Shown piece by piece: positions 16,341 through 24,438 of a stretch of 64,000 nucleotides of DNA. The translations under genes and the position numbers were made by a program. Numbering within the stretch: position 1 is the stretch's first letter; each line of letters starts with the position of its first letter. The notes beneath the pieces were generated by a model that saw only the letters and a program-made list of their open reading frames with translations, had not been told where the DNA came from and did no database searches. The stretch covers positions 186,001 through 250,000 of the forward strand of contig NZ_OLMV01000003.1 of the NCBI RefSeq assembly GCF_900292075.1, read 5' to 3'. Source of the DNA: Microbacterium timonense. GTDB taxonomy: Bacteria > Actinomycetota > Actinomycetes > Actinomycetales > Microbacteriaceae.

Positions 16341-17290
16341 CGATCTCGAATGCTCAGGACGTTTCGTCTCGCTTCGCTCGCTCAACGACCGGTGTTTCGA
16401 TCCTCTCCACGCTCGACCTGCTCGAGGCGGAGGCCATCCACGTGATCCGCGAGGTGGTCGCCGAGTTCGAGCGTCCGGTGCTGTTGTTCTCGGGCGGCAA
16501 GGACTCGGTCGTGGTGCTGCACCTGGCGACCAAGGCGTTCGCGCCCGGCAAGGTGCCCTTCCCGGTGCTGCACGTCGACACCGGCCACAACTTCCCCGAG
16601 GTGCTCGCCTTCCGCGACGAAACCGTGGCCCGGCTCGGCATCCGCCTCGAGGTCGCCCGCGTGCAGGACTACATCGACGACGGACGCCTGCAAGAGCGCG
16701 CCGACGGCACCCGCAATCCGCTGCAGACGCTGCCGCTGCTCGACGCCATCGCCGCCGGCCGCCATGACGCCGTCTTCGGCGGGGCGCGCCGCGACGAAGA
16801 CAAGGCGCGCGCCAAGGAGCGCATCATCTCGCTGCGCGACGAGTTCGGCCAGTGGGACCCGCGCAACCAGCGCCCGGAGCTGTGGAGCCTGTATAACGGG
16901 CGTCACACCCCCGGCCAGCACGTGCGCGCGTTCCCCATCTCGAACTGGACCGAGCTCGACGTGTGGCGCTACATCGAGCGCGAAGGCATTCCGCTGCCCT
17001 CGCTGTACTTCGCGCACGAGCGCGAGGTCTATGCCCGCGACGGCATGTGGCGTCCGGTCGGCCCTTTCTCGCCGCCCCGCGAGGACGAGACCGTCGAGGT
17101 ACGCACGGTGCGCTACCGCACGGTCGGCGACATGAGCTGCACCGGAGCAGTGGAATCGGATGCCGCCGACCTGGGCGCGATCGTCGCCGAGGTCGCCGTG
17201 TCCACCCTCACCGAGCGTGGCGCCACCCGCGCCGACGACCGCCTCAGCGAGGCCGCCATGGAGGACCGCAAGAAGGACGGGTACTTCTGA
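16337..17290 (+). CDS. cysD: Sulfate adenylyltransferase subunit 2 (CysD)
   Basis: A 317-residue catalytic subunit of ATP sulfurylase, forming APS from sulfate and ATP with CysN. The PP-loop SGGKDS lies at residues 52-57, followed by FPVLHVDTGHNFPEVLAFRD and the conserved FGGARRDEDKARAKERI. The C-terminus ends RKKDGYF, as in CysD proteins. Residues 8-19 (DVSSRFARSTTG) are encoded by the dispersed repeat at 16360-16392 and lengthen the N-terminus ahead of the first conserved helix. It is joined to cysH and cysN by 4-nt and 1-nt overlaps. Confidence 0.95.
   Translation: MTISNAQDVSSRFARSTTGVSILSTLDLLEAEAIHVIREVVAEFERPVLLFSGGKDSVVVLHLATKAFAPGKVPFPVLHVDTGHNFPEVLAFRDETVARLGIRLEVARVQDYIDDGRLQERADGTRNPLQTLPLLDAIAAGRHDAVFGGARRDEDKARAKERIISLRDEFGQWDPRNQRPELWSLYNGRHTPGQHVRAFPISNWTELDVWRYIEREGIPLPSLYFAHEREVYARDGMWRPVGPFSPPREDETVEVRTVRYRTVGDMSCTGAVESDAADLGAIVAEVAVSTLTERGATRADDRLSEAAMEDRKKDGYF
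16360..16392. repeat. Dispersed repeat unit inside cysD, read in frame
   Basis: A 33-nt match to the core of the array at 1132-1239 (GTTTCGTCTCGCTTCGCTCG then CTCAACGACCGG). It is translated as VSSRFARSTTG with no stop. Confidence 0.85.
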
Positions 17291-18771
17291 TGAGCATCGA
17301 CACCCAAGCCCCGGTCGTTGAGCGCCCTTCGACAAGCTCAGGAGCCGCGAAGCGAGACGAAACGCCGGAGACCCTCCCGGTCGTCGAGCGAGCGAGGAAC
17401 GAGCGAGACGAAACGCCCGGGACCCCGACCCCGACCCTCTTCCGGTTCGCGACGGCGGGCTCCGTCGACGACGGCAAATCGACGCTGGTCGGCCGCCTGC
17501 TGCACGATTCGAAGGCGATCCTCGCCGACCAGCTCGAGCAGGTCGCACGCACGTCGGCCGATCGTGGATTCGCGCACGGCGCGTTCGACTTCGCCCTCCT
17601 CACCGACGGGCTGCGCGCCGAGCGGGAACAGGGCATCACGATCGACGTCGCCTACCGGTACTTCTCCACGGGCACCCGGTCCTTCATCCTCGCCGACTGC
17701 CCCGGTCACGTGCAGTACACCCGCAACATGGTCACGGGTGCGACGACTGCCGATGCGGTGATCGTGCTGGTCGACGCGCGGAAGGGCGTGGTCGAGCAGA
17801 CGAAGCGACACCTCGCGGTCGTCGCGCTGCTGCGGGTTCCGCACGTGATCCTCGCGGTCAACAAGATCGACCTCACGGGTTTCTCGGCGGATGCCTTCGC
17901 CGACGTCGCCGCGCAGGCTCGGGCGGTCGCGACCGAGCTCGGCATCGAGGATCTGCACGTGCTGCCCGTCTCGGCCCTGGAAGGCGACAACATCGTCAAG
18001 CGCTCCGAGCGCACCCCGTGGTACGACGGACCGGCGCTCCTGGAACTGCTCGAGACGCTGCCCTCGGCCGACGCGACCCCGGCCACGGCATCCGCGCCGC
18101 AGGATGCCGGATCGTCGCCGCAGGATGCCGGATCCTCCGCACCCGAGCCGCTGCGCCTCCCGGTGCAGCTCGTTCTGCGCCCGCAGGGCGGCCTGGCTCC
18201 GGGCACCGACCCCGACGAGGCCGAACGGCTCCGCGACTACCGCGCCGTCGCCGGCCGGATCTCCAGCGGCGCCGTGCGCGTCGGAGACGGGGTCGAGATC
18301 TTCCCATCGGGCATCGCCACCACGGTGAAGGGCATCCGGGTCGCCGGCGCGGAGACCGATGAGGCCACCGCGCCGCAGTCGGTCTCCCTCGAGCTCGAGG
18401 ACGACGTCGACACGGCCCGTGGCGCACTCGTGGTCTCGGCCGGCTCGCTGCCGGGCGGCCGGCGGGAGTTCGACGCCGAGCTCTTCCAGCTCGACGCGCG
18501 ACCGTTGACCCCCGGCATCCGCGTGCTCGTCAAGCACGGCACCGCGACCGTGCAGGCGATCGTGGCGCAGATCGAGTCGCGCTACGACCTCGACGCGCTG
18601 GCCCATGAGGCGGCGCAGACGCTCGAGACCAACGACATCGGCCGGGTGCGGCTGCGGCTGGCAGCCGACCTGCCACTCGAGCCCTACCGCACCAGCCGCC
18701 ACGGGGGCTCGTTCCTCGTGATCCATCCGTCCGACGGCGCCACGCTCGCCGCCGGCATCGTGCGGGGCTGA
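17290..18771 (+). CDS. cysN: Sulfate adenylyltransferase subunit 1, GTPase (CysN)
   Basis: A 493-residue EF-Tu-like GTPase that drives APS synthesis by CysD. G1 is GSVDDGKS (57-64), G3 DCPGH (136-140) and G4 NKID (191-194). Beta-barrel domains II and III follow. No fused APS kinase is present, consistent with direct APS reduction by CysH. Two oddities are visible. The first ~45 residues (PVVERPSTSSG, VVERARNERDET) are encoded by dispersed repeats. A flexible insert near residues 267-292 contains PQDAGSS twice (a 21-bp tandem duplication, about 18098-18139). The start overlaps the cysD stop by one base. Confidence 0.93.
   Translation: MSIDTQAPVVERPSTSSGAAKRDETPETLPVVERARNERDETPGTPTPTLFRFATAGSVDDGKSTLVGRLLHDSKAILADQLEQVARTSADRGFAHGAFDFALLTDGLRAEREQGITIDVAYRYFSTGTRSFILADCPGHVQYTRNMVTGATTADAVIVLVDARKGVVEQTKRHLAVVALLRVPHVILAVNKIDLTGFSADAFADVAAQARAVATELGIEDLHVLPVSALEGDNIVKRSERTPWYDGPALLELLETLPSADATPATASAPQDAGSSPQDAGSSAPEPLRLPVQLVLRPQGGLAPGTDPDEAERLRDYRAVAGRISSGAVRVGDGVEIFPSGIATTVKGIRVAGAETDEATAPQSVSLELEDDVDTARGALVVSAGSLPGGRREFDAELFQLDARPLTPGIRVLVKHGTATVQAIVAQIESRYDLDALAHEAAQTLETNDIGRVRLRLAADLPLEPYRTSRHGGSFLVIHPSDGATLAAGIVRG
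17311..17417. repeat. Two dispersed repeat copies inside cysN, read in frame
   Basis: The copy at 17311-17364 (GGTCGTTGAGC...GCGAAGCGAGACGAAACG) is interrupted by a second repeat type (CCCTTCGACAAGCTCAGGAG, 17326-17345). The copy at 17378-17417 (GGTCGTCGAGCGAGCGAGG then GAGCGAGACGAAACG) follows. Both lie in the orientation opposite to the cysD copy and encode VVER...RDET peptides. Confidence 0.85.
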
Positions 18772-18860
18772 GCCCGCCGGGGTGTGACCACCCTCGAGCC
18801 CGGCGGAACCGCACATCCACCACCCACCGAGAGCACCACCGCACAGAAGGAGGCGACACC

Positions 18861-19943
18861 GTGAACAAGATCCGCACCGCGACCGTCATCACAACCCTGG
18901 GACTCGTGGCCGCGATGATGGCCGGCTGCGCCTCTGCCGAGGCATCCTCCACCGGCGACGACAACGGAACGGGCGACAGCGCACCCGTCGACGAGCTGCG
19001 TCTGGGGTACTTCGCCAACGTGACCCACGCGCCCGCTCTCGTCGGACTCGAGGAAGGGCTCATTCAGGACGCGCTCGGCGATGTCGACGTCACGACGCAG
19101 GTGTTCAACGCCGGCCCGGCCGCCATCGAGGCCCTGTCGGCCGGCGCGATCGACGCGACCTACATCGGGCCGAACCCCTCGATCAACACGTTCATCCAGT
19201 CCGGCGGCGAATCGGCGCGCATCGTGGCGGGAGCGGCCACCGGAGGAGCAGCGCTCGTCGTCCGCGACGGCATCGACTCCCCGGACGATCTCGAGGGCAC
19301 CACGCTCGCGTCGCCACAGCTGGGCAACACCCAGGACGTCGCGCTGCGCAAGTGGCTGGCCGATGAGGGGTACCAGACCGACACGTCGGGCGGCGGCGAC
19401 GTGCAGGTCACCCCGACCGAGAACGCACAGACGCTGACGCTGTTCCAGCAGGGGCAGCTCGACGGGGCGTGGCTGCCCGAGCCGTGGGTGTCACGTCTCG
19501 TGCTCGACGCGGGCGCTCACGTGCTCGTCGACGAGGCCGACCTGTGGGACGACGGCGCCTTCCCGACGACAGTCCTCCTCGTGCGCAGGCAGTTCCTCGA
19601 CGAGCACCCCGATGTGGTCGCCGATCTGCTGAAGGGCCATGAGGCCGCCGTGCAGTGGATCGCCGACAACCCTGCCGAGGCGCCGGCCGTGATCAACGGC
19701 GCCATCGAGAAGGAGACCGGCAAGCCGCTGGATGATGCGGTGATCCAGCGGGCGCTCGAGCACGTGACGTTCTCGGTCGACCCGCACGCCGAGACGTTCC
19801 AGACGCTCGTCGAGAACGGCATCGAGGCGGGCACCCAGAAGGACGGCTCGATCGAGGGCCTGTTCGACCTGCGCCTGCTCAACGAGCAGCTGACGGCAGC
19901 GGGCGAAGACACCGTGTCGGCCGCGGGTCTCGGCGAGGACTGA
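18861..19943 (+). CDS. Substrate-binding lipoprotein, SsuA/NrtA-like, probably sulfur-compound uptake
   Basis: A 360-residue ABC binding protein. The signal peptide ends in the lipobox AGC (residues ~21-23, MMAGC). The mature domain (LRLGYFANVTHAPALVGLEEG, then AIDATYIGPNPSINTFIQSG) is of the SsuA/NrtA/TauA class, which binds sulfonates, nitrate or taurine. Its place between cysN and the cobA-ferredoxin genes makes sulfonate, sulfate or thiosulfate the likely ligand. No CysPTWA, CysZ or SulP transporter is seen in the window, so this could be the main sulfur importer. The GTG start is supported by AAGGAGG at 8 nt. Confidence 0.88.
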   Translation: MNKIRTATVITTLGLVAAMMAGCASAEASSTGDDNGTGDSAPVDELRLGYFANVTHAPALVGLEEGLIQDALGDVDVTTQVFNAGPAAIEALSAGAIDATYIGPNPSINTFIQSGGESARIVAGAATGGAALVVRDGIDSPDDLEGTTLASPQLGNTQDVALRKWLADEGYQTDTSGGGDVQVTPTENAQTLTLFQQGQLDGAWLPEPWVSRLVLDAGAHVLVDEADLWDDGAFPTTVLLVRRQFLDEHPDVVADLLKGHEAAVQWIADNPAEAPAVINGAIEKETGKPLDDAVIQRALEHVTFSVDPHAETFQTLVENGIEAGTQKDGSIEGLFDLRLLNEQLTAAGEDTVSAAGLGED

Positions 19944-19944
19944 C

Positions 19945-20838
19945 GTGAGCACCGCACCCGCTTCCGCCTCCGGGGCCGCGCCGACCCGGAAGGCAGCTTC
20001 CGCGCCGGCGTCCCCGGAGGCGGGCGCGCCCACCGGTACCGCCGCAGCGCTGGGCCCGAGTTTCGACGGTGTCGCGCCGGTGCTCCCGCCGGCGACCAGG
20101 CCTGCTCCGGCCGTGCGCATCGACGGCGTGTCCAAGCGCTTCGGCTCGGGCCCGGTCGTGCTCGACGACGTCTCGCTCGAGATCCAGGCCGGCGAGTTCG
20201 TGTGCCTGCTGGGCGCGTCGGGGTGCGGCAAGTCGACCCTCCTCAACCTCATCGCGGGTCTGGACCAGCCGACCGCCGGCCGCATCCAGACCCCCGACGC
20301 GGGCTCCGCCGTCATGTTCCAGGAGTCGGCGCTCATGCCGTGGCTCACCGCCCGCCGCAACGTCGAGCTCGCGCTGCGACTCCGCGGCGTGCCACGCGCG
20401 GATCGCCGCGACAAGGCCCTGTCGCTCCTGGATGCCGTGAACCTCGCGGATGCCGCCGACAAGCGCCCGCACGAGCTCTCGGGCGGCATGCGTCAGCGCG
20501 TCGCCCTCGCCCGTGCCCTCGCTCAGGACCGGCCGGTGCTGCTGATGGACGAGCCGTTCGCGGCGCTTGACGCCATCACCCGCGACCTGCTGCACGAAGA
20601 GCTCGAGCGCGTGTGGCGCGCGACCGGCCGCACCATCGTCTTCGTCACGCACAACGTGCGCGAGGCCGCCCGCCTCGGCCAGCGGGTGGTGCTCATGGGC
20701 AGCCGCCCCGGGCGCGTCGTGCAGGAGTGGCGCATCGCGAAGACCGCCGGGCGACGCATCGAGTCACCCGAGGTGGCCGCGCTTTCGGTGGAGATCACCG
20801 ATCAGCTGCGGAAGGAGATCCGCCGCAATGCCGCTTGA
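19945..20838 (+). CDS. ABC transporter ATP-binding subunit, SsuB/TauB-like
   Basis: A 297-residue ATPase. An unusual 50-residue Ala/Pro-rich N-terminal extension precedes the nucleotide-binding domain. Walker A GASGCGKST, the Q-loop (VMFQESALMPWLT), signature LSGGMRQRVALARAL, Walker B VLLMDEPFAALD and the switch His in FVTHNVREA are all intact. The MFQE...LMPW pattern is typical of SsuB/NrtD. It works with the lipoprotein before it and the permease after it, with which it overlaps by 11 nt. Confidence 0.92.
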   Translation: MSTAPASASGAAPTRKAASAPASPEAGAPTGTAAALGPSFDGVAPVLPPATRPAPAVRIDGVSKRFGSGPVVLDDVSLEIQAGEFVCLLGASGCGKSTLLNLIAGLDQPTAGRIQTPDAGSAVMFQESALMPWLTARRNVELALRLRGVPRADRRDKALSLLDAVNLADAADKRPHELSGGMRQRVALARALAQDRPVLLMDEPFAALDAITRDLLHEELERVWRATGRTIVFVTHNVREAARLGQRVVLMGSRPGRVVQEWRIAKTAGRRIESPEVAALSVEITDQLRKEIRRNAA

Positions 20839-21757
20839 GACCCCGACGGTCGTCGGCCCATCACTCGCCGGTCCGGATTCGGCTGCCCTGCCCGACGATC
20901 TGCGCAGCCTCTCCTCCGGGCTCGACAACCTCCAGACCGATGCCAAGGCCGACCCGGGACCGTGGCGCCGCTTCGCGACGAGCGTCGTGCCGCCGATCGT
21001 GTTCGTCATCCTCCTCATCGTCGCGTGGCAGCTGTACGTCGTCATCGCGCATCCCCGACCCGACATCGTGCCAGGCCCCGCCGACGTGGTGGGAGCCCTG
21101 AGCTCCGCGTGGGATTCCGGCCGCCTGCAGGAGGCGGTCACGACGAGCCTCGAGCGCGGCATCGTCGGCTTCCTCATCGCGATCGCCGTCGGCACGCCGA
21201 TCGGTCTGCTCCTGGCCGAGGTCCGCCCGATCCGCCGCGCGGTGGGGCCCATCATCTCGGGCCTGCAGGTGCTGCCGTCGGTGGCGTGGGTGCCGGCCGC
21301 GATCATCTGGTTCGGTCTCTCCGACGCGACGGTCTACTTCGTCATCCTGATGGGGGCGATCCCCTCGATCATCAACGGACTCATCGCGGGCATCGATCAG
21401 GTGCCGCCGCAGCTGCGGCGCGTCGGCACCGTGCTCGGGGCGTCGCGCTGGCAGCTCGCCACCTCGGTGATCCTCCCGGCGGCACTGCCCGGCTACCTCG
21501 CCGGTCTCAAGCAGGGGTGGGCGTTCTCGTGGCGGTCGCTGATGGCGGCCGAGATCATCGCCGTCGGCGGCACGATCGGCTTCGGCCTCGGCTCGATGCT
21601 GCAGCAGTCGCGCGAGCTCGCCGACCTCGCCGGCGTGCTGGGCACGATCATCCTCATCCTGGCCATCGGCATCCTCATCGAGCTCGTGTTCTTCGGCCCC
21701 TTGGAGCGGCGGATGCTGAAGCGCCGTGGCCTTCTCGTGACGGCAGGTGCCCGATGA
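20828..21757 (+). CDS. ABC transporter permease, SsuC/TauC-like
   Basis: A 309-residue inner-membrane permease with about six transmembrane segments after a 60-residue cytoplasmic N-terminus. The EAA-type coupling loop reads QLRRVGTVLGASRWQLATSVILPAALPGYLAGL, as in SsuC. The start overlaps the ATPase gene by 11 nt. Substrate specificity lies with the binding protein, so sulfur-compound transport is inferred from context. Confidence 0.92.
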   Translation: MPLETPTVVGPSLAGPDSAALPDDLRSLSSGLDNLQTDAKADPGPWRRFATSVVPPIVFVILLIVAWQLYVVIAHPRPDIVPGPADVVGALSSAWDSGRLQEAVTTSLERGIVGFLIAIAVGTPIGLLLAEVRPIRRAVGPIISGLQVLPSVAWVPAAIIWFGLSDATVYFVILMGAIPSIINGLIAGIDQVPPQLRRVGTVLGASRWQLATSVILPAALPGYLAGLKQGWAFSWRSLMAAEIIAVGGTIGFGLGSMLQQSRELADLAGVLGTIILILAIGILIELVFFGPLERRMLKRRGLLVTAGAR

Positions 21758-22700
21758 CTGGCTCGCCGCCCCTGCCTCTCTCCTTCGGTTTCAGGTGGAG
21801 GAACGCCGTGAAGGCGCATCGGATAACGGCGTGTCCTCCGCACAAACCGACCGGGGGAGGACGGATGCCGCGGCGCGGGCGGGACGCGCGGGCCAGGCCA
21901 CGCGCGTCGCCGCAGGGAAGGTGTGGCTCGTGGGGGCGGGGCCGGGCGACGCCGGGCTCCTCACGCTCCGGGGACTGCGCGCCCTCGAGAGCGCCGACGT
22001 CATCGTGGCCGACCGCCTCGGTGCCCGCGCGGTGCTGGACGGTCTCGCCGCAGACGGCGTCCGGCTGACGGCGGAGGTCGTCGACGTCGGAAAGCTGCCC
22101 GGTCACCACGCCGTGCCGCAGGATGCGATCAACGCCCTCCTCGTCCGGCTGGCCCGCGACGGCAAGACCGTCGTCCGGCTCAAGGGCGGCGACCCCTACG
22201 TGTTCGGTCGCGGTGGCGAAGAGGTCCACGCGTGTCAGGAGGCGGGAGTCGCGGTCGAGGTCGTGCCTGGGATCACCAGCGCGATCTCGGTGCCCGCGAT
22301 CGCCGGCATCCCGCTCACCCATCGCGGAGTGGCCACCGCCTTCACCGTCGCCACGGCCCACGATCAGATCGCGTCACTGGGCGGCGGCCGGGACCACACG
22401 GTCGTGCTGCTCATGGGCGTCGGCACGCTCGCCAACTCCGCCATCACCCTGGCGCGCGGCGAGCGCGGCGGGGACTGCCCCGTCGCGATCGTCGAGGACG
22501 GATTCGGACCACGCCAGCGGGTCACTGTCGGGACCCTCGCGACCATCGCGCATCAGGCCGCGGAACGAGGCGTCCGCTCCCCCGCGGTCGTGGTCGTCGG
22601 CGATGTGGTGCGGCTGAGCCCCTACGCGCCCGCGGCCATGGCCACCCTGGATCTCATGAACCACGACCCGCTCGCACCCCGAAAGGCCCCCACCCCGTGA
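21747..22700 (+). CDS. cobA: Uroporphyrinogen-III C-methyltransferase (SUMT)
   Basis: It converts uroporphyrinogen III to precorrin-2 with two SAM, the first step to siroheme. The SUMT core starts at about residue 58 (VWLVGAGPGDAGLLTLRGLRAL) and holds KGGDPYVFGRGGEE and VVPGITSAISVPAIAGIPLTHRG. The frame from the GTG at 21747 gives 317 residues, about 55 more than the family. The extension is Arg/Ala-rich with atypical codons, so the true start may be a GTG at 21795 or 21831. The 21747 start mirrors the 11-nt overlap used one gene upstream. CysG-type dehydrogenase/chelatase domains are absent; a separate chelatase is at 12866. Confidence 0.88.
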   Translation: MPDDWLAAPASLLRFQVEERREGASDNGVSSAQTDRGRTDAAARAGRAGQATRVAAGKVWLVGAGPGDAGLLTLRGLRALESADVIVADRLGARAVLDGLAADGVRLTAEVVDVGKLPGHHAVPQDAINALLVRLARDGKTVVRLKGGDPYVFGRGGEEVHACQEAGVAVEVVPGITSAISVPAIAGIPLTHRGVATAFTVATAHDQIASLGGGRDHTVVLLMGVGTLANSAITLARGERGGDCPVAIVEDGFGPRQRVTVGTLATIAHQAAERGVRSPAVVVVGDVVRLSPYAPAAMATLDLMNHDPLAPRKAPTP

Positions 22701-24091
22701 CCTCTTCGCACCTCCACAACCTCCGCGTCGCGATCGTCGGCGCCGGCCCCGCCGGCATCTACGCGGGCAACATCCTCACCAACTCCGTCACGGATGCCGG
22801 AGGCGCCGTCGCGATCGATCTCTTCGAGTCGCTCCCCGCGCCGTACGGCCTGATCCGCTACGGCGTGGCGCCCGACCACCCGCGCATCAAGGGCATCGTG
22901 AACTCCCTGCACGAGATGCTGGATGCCGGGACCACGCGGTTCATCGGTAACGTCGAGGTCGGCCGCGACATCTCGCTGGACGAACTGCACGAGCGCTACG
23001 ACGCCGTGATCCTGGCGACCGGCGCGATCCGCGACGCCGCGCTCGACATCCCCGGCATCGATCTGCCCGGCTCGTACGGGGCGGCGGATTTCGTGGCGTG
23101 GTACGACGGACACCCCGACGTGCCGACCGAGTGGCCGCTCGACCAGCGCGAGGTGGCCGTCATCGGCAACGGCAACGTCGCGCTCGATGTCGCCCGCGTT
23201 CTCGCGAAGCACGCCGTCGACCTGCGCTCGACCGAGATCGCCGACAACGTGCTCGCCGGGCTGGAGGCATCCGCCGTCACCGACGTGCACGTCTTCGGGC
23301 GCCGCGGTCCCGCCGACATCAAGTTCACGCCGATCGAGCTGCGCGAGCTCGGCGAGGTGCCGAACGTCGAGATCGTCGTGCACGACGAGGACTTCGTCGA
23401 CGCCGACCCGGCGAACGCCTCGAACAACCAGCTCAAGGTCATGCTCCGCATCCTGAACGGCTGGCGCACACGCGAGTCGACCGGCGCGAGCCGGCGCCTG
23501 CACCTGCACTTCTACCACTCGCCCGTCGAGGTGCTCGGCGAAGGCAAGGTCGAAGGCATCCGTTTCGAGCGCACCCGGCCGGTGGGCGACGGGCGGGTCG
23601 AAGGGACGGGGGAGTTCCGCGAGTTCGCGGTGCAGCAGCTCTACCGCGCCGTCGGCTACTACGGCACCCCCGTCATCGACGCCCCGTTCGACGAGCGCGC
23701 CGGCGTCGTGCCGAACGTCGAGGGGCGGGTGAAGGATGCCCGGGTCACGGGCGACAGCGACGCGCCGGTGATCACGGGGCTCTACGCGACCGGCTGGATC
23801 AAGCGCGGACCCGTCGGCCTCATCGGTCACACCAAGTCCGACGCCATGGAGACCGTCGCACACCTCGTCGCCGACGCGGAGGCCGGACGCCTGACCGCAC
23901 CCGCGATCGACGGCGACGTGCTCGAACTGCTCGACGAGCGCGAGGTCGCGTACACGACGTGGGACGGCTGGCTCGCGCTCGACGCCCACGAACGCGAGCT
24001 GGGCGCAACGCACCTCCACACCCGCGAGCGGGTGAAGGTCGTGCCGCGCGACGAGCAGGTGCGCATCTCGCGGGGAACGCTCGTCCCGTGA
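22697..24091 (+). CDS. fprA: Ferredoxin-NADP+ reductase, FprA type
   Basis: A 464-residue adrenodoxin-reductase-like flavoprotein that passes electrons from NADPH to ferredoxin. The FAD motif VAIVGAGPAGIYAGNIL is at residues ~12-28, followed by APYGLIRYGVAPDHPRIKGI, the NADPH motif VAVIGNGNVALDVARVL and the C-terminal FAD contact GWIKRGPVGLIGHTKSDA. The order and length match mycobacterial FprA. It overlaps cobA by 4 nt and the ferredoxin gene by 4 nt, so its natural partner is the ferredoxin downstream and the chain should feed sulfite reductase. Confidence 0.94.
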   Translation: MTSSHLHNLRVAIVGAGPAGIYAGNILTNSVTDAGGAVAIDLFESLPAPYGLIRYGVAPDHPRIKGIVNSLHEMLDAGTTRFIGNVEVGRDISLDELHERYDAVILATGAIRDAALDIPGIDLPGSYGAADFVAWYDGHPDVPTEWPLDQREVAVIGNGNVALDVARVLAKHAVDLRSTEIADNVLAGLEASAVTDVHVFGRRGPADIKFTPIELRELGEVPNVEIVVHDEDFVDADPANASNNQLKVMLRILNGWRTRESTGASRRLHLHFYHSPVEVLGEGKVEGIRFERTRPVGDGRVEGTGEFREFAVQQLYRAVGYYGTPVIDAPFDERAGVVPNVEGRVKDARVTGDSDAPVITGLYATGWIKRGPVGLIGHTKSDAMETVAHLVADAEAGRLTAPAIDGDVLELLDEREVAYTTWDGWLALDAHERELGATHLHTRERVKVVPRDEQVRISRGTLVP

Positions 24092-24438
24092 CGTACGTGA
24101 TCGCCCTTCCGTGCGTGGACGTCAAGGACCGCGCCTGCATCGACGAGTGCCCGGTGGACTGCATCTACGAGGGCGAACGGTCGCTGTACATCCACCCGGA
24201 CGAGTGCGTGGACTGCGGTGCGTGCGAGCCGGTGTGCCCGGTCGAGGCGATCTACTACGAGGACGACCTGCCCGACGAGTGGCAGGACTACTACAAGGCC
24301 AACGTCGAGTTCTTCGAGATTTCGACAGGCTCACTCCCGGCTGTCGGCTCCCCGGGCGGCGCCGCCAAGGTCGGTGTGATCCGCAGGGACCACCCGCTCG
24401 TCGCCGCCCTTCCTCCACAAGGAGACGGCCATGACTGA
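24088..24438 (+). CDS. fdxA: 7Fe ferredoxin (3Fe-4S plus 4Fe-4S), FdxA-like
   Basis: A 116-residue ferredoxin. The cysteines C9, C17, C21 and C25 (ALPCVDVKDRACIDECPVDC) and the second motif CVDCGACEPVCPVEAIYYEDD match the 7Fe ferredoxins of mycobacteria and Streptomyces. As the middle of an FprA-ferredoxin pair in the sulfur operon, it is the likely electron donor to sulfite reductase. After ~residue 80 the C-terminal tail contains STGSLPAVG, encoded by a short REP-like sequence (TTTCGACAGGCTCACTC, 24320-24336), a tail not seen in typical FdxA. The next gene overlaps it by 8 nt. Confidence 0.93.
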   Translation: MTYVIALPCVDVKDRACIDECPVDCIYEGERSLYIHPDECVDCGACEPVCPVEAIYYEDDLPDEWQDYYKANVEFFEISTGSLPAVGSPGGAAKVGVIRRDHPLVAALPPQGDGHD

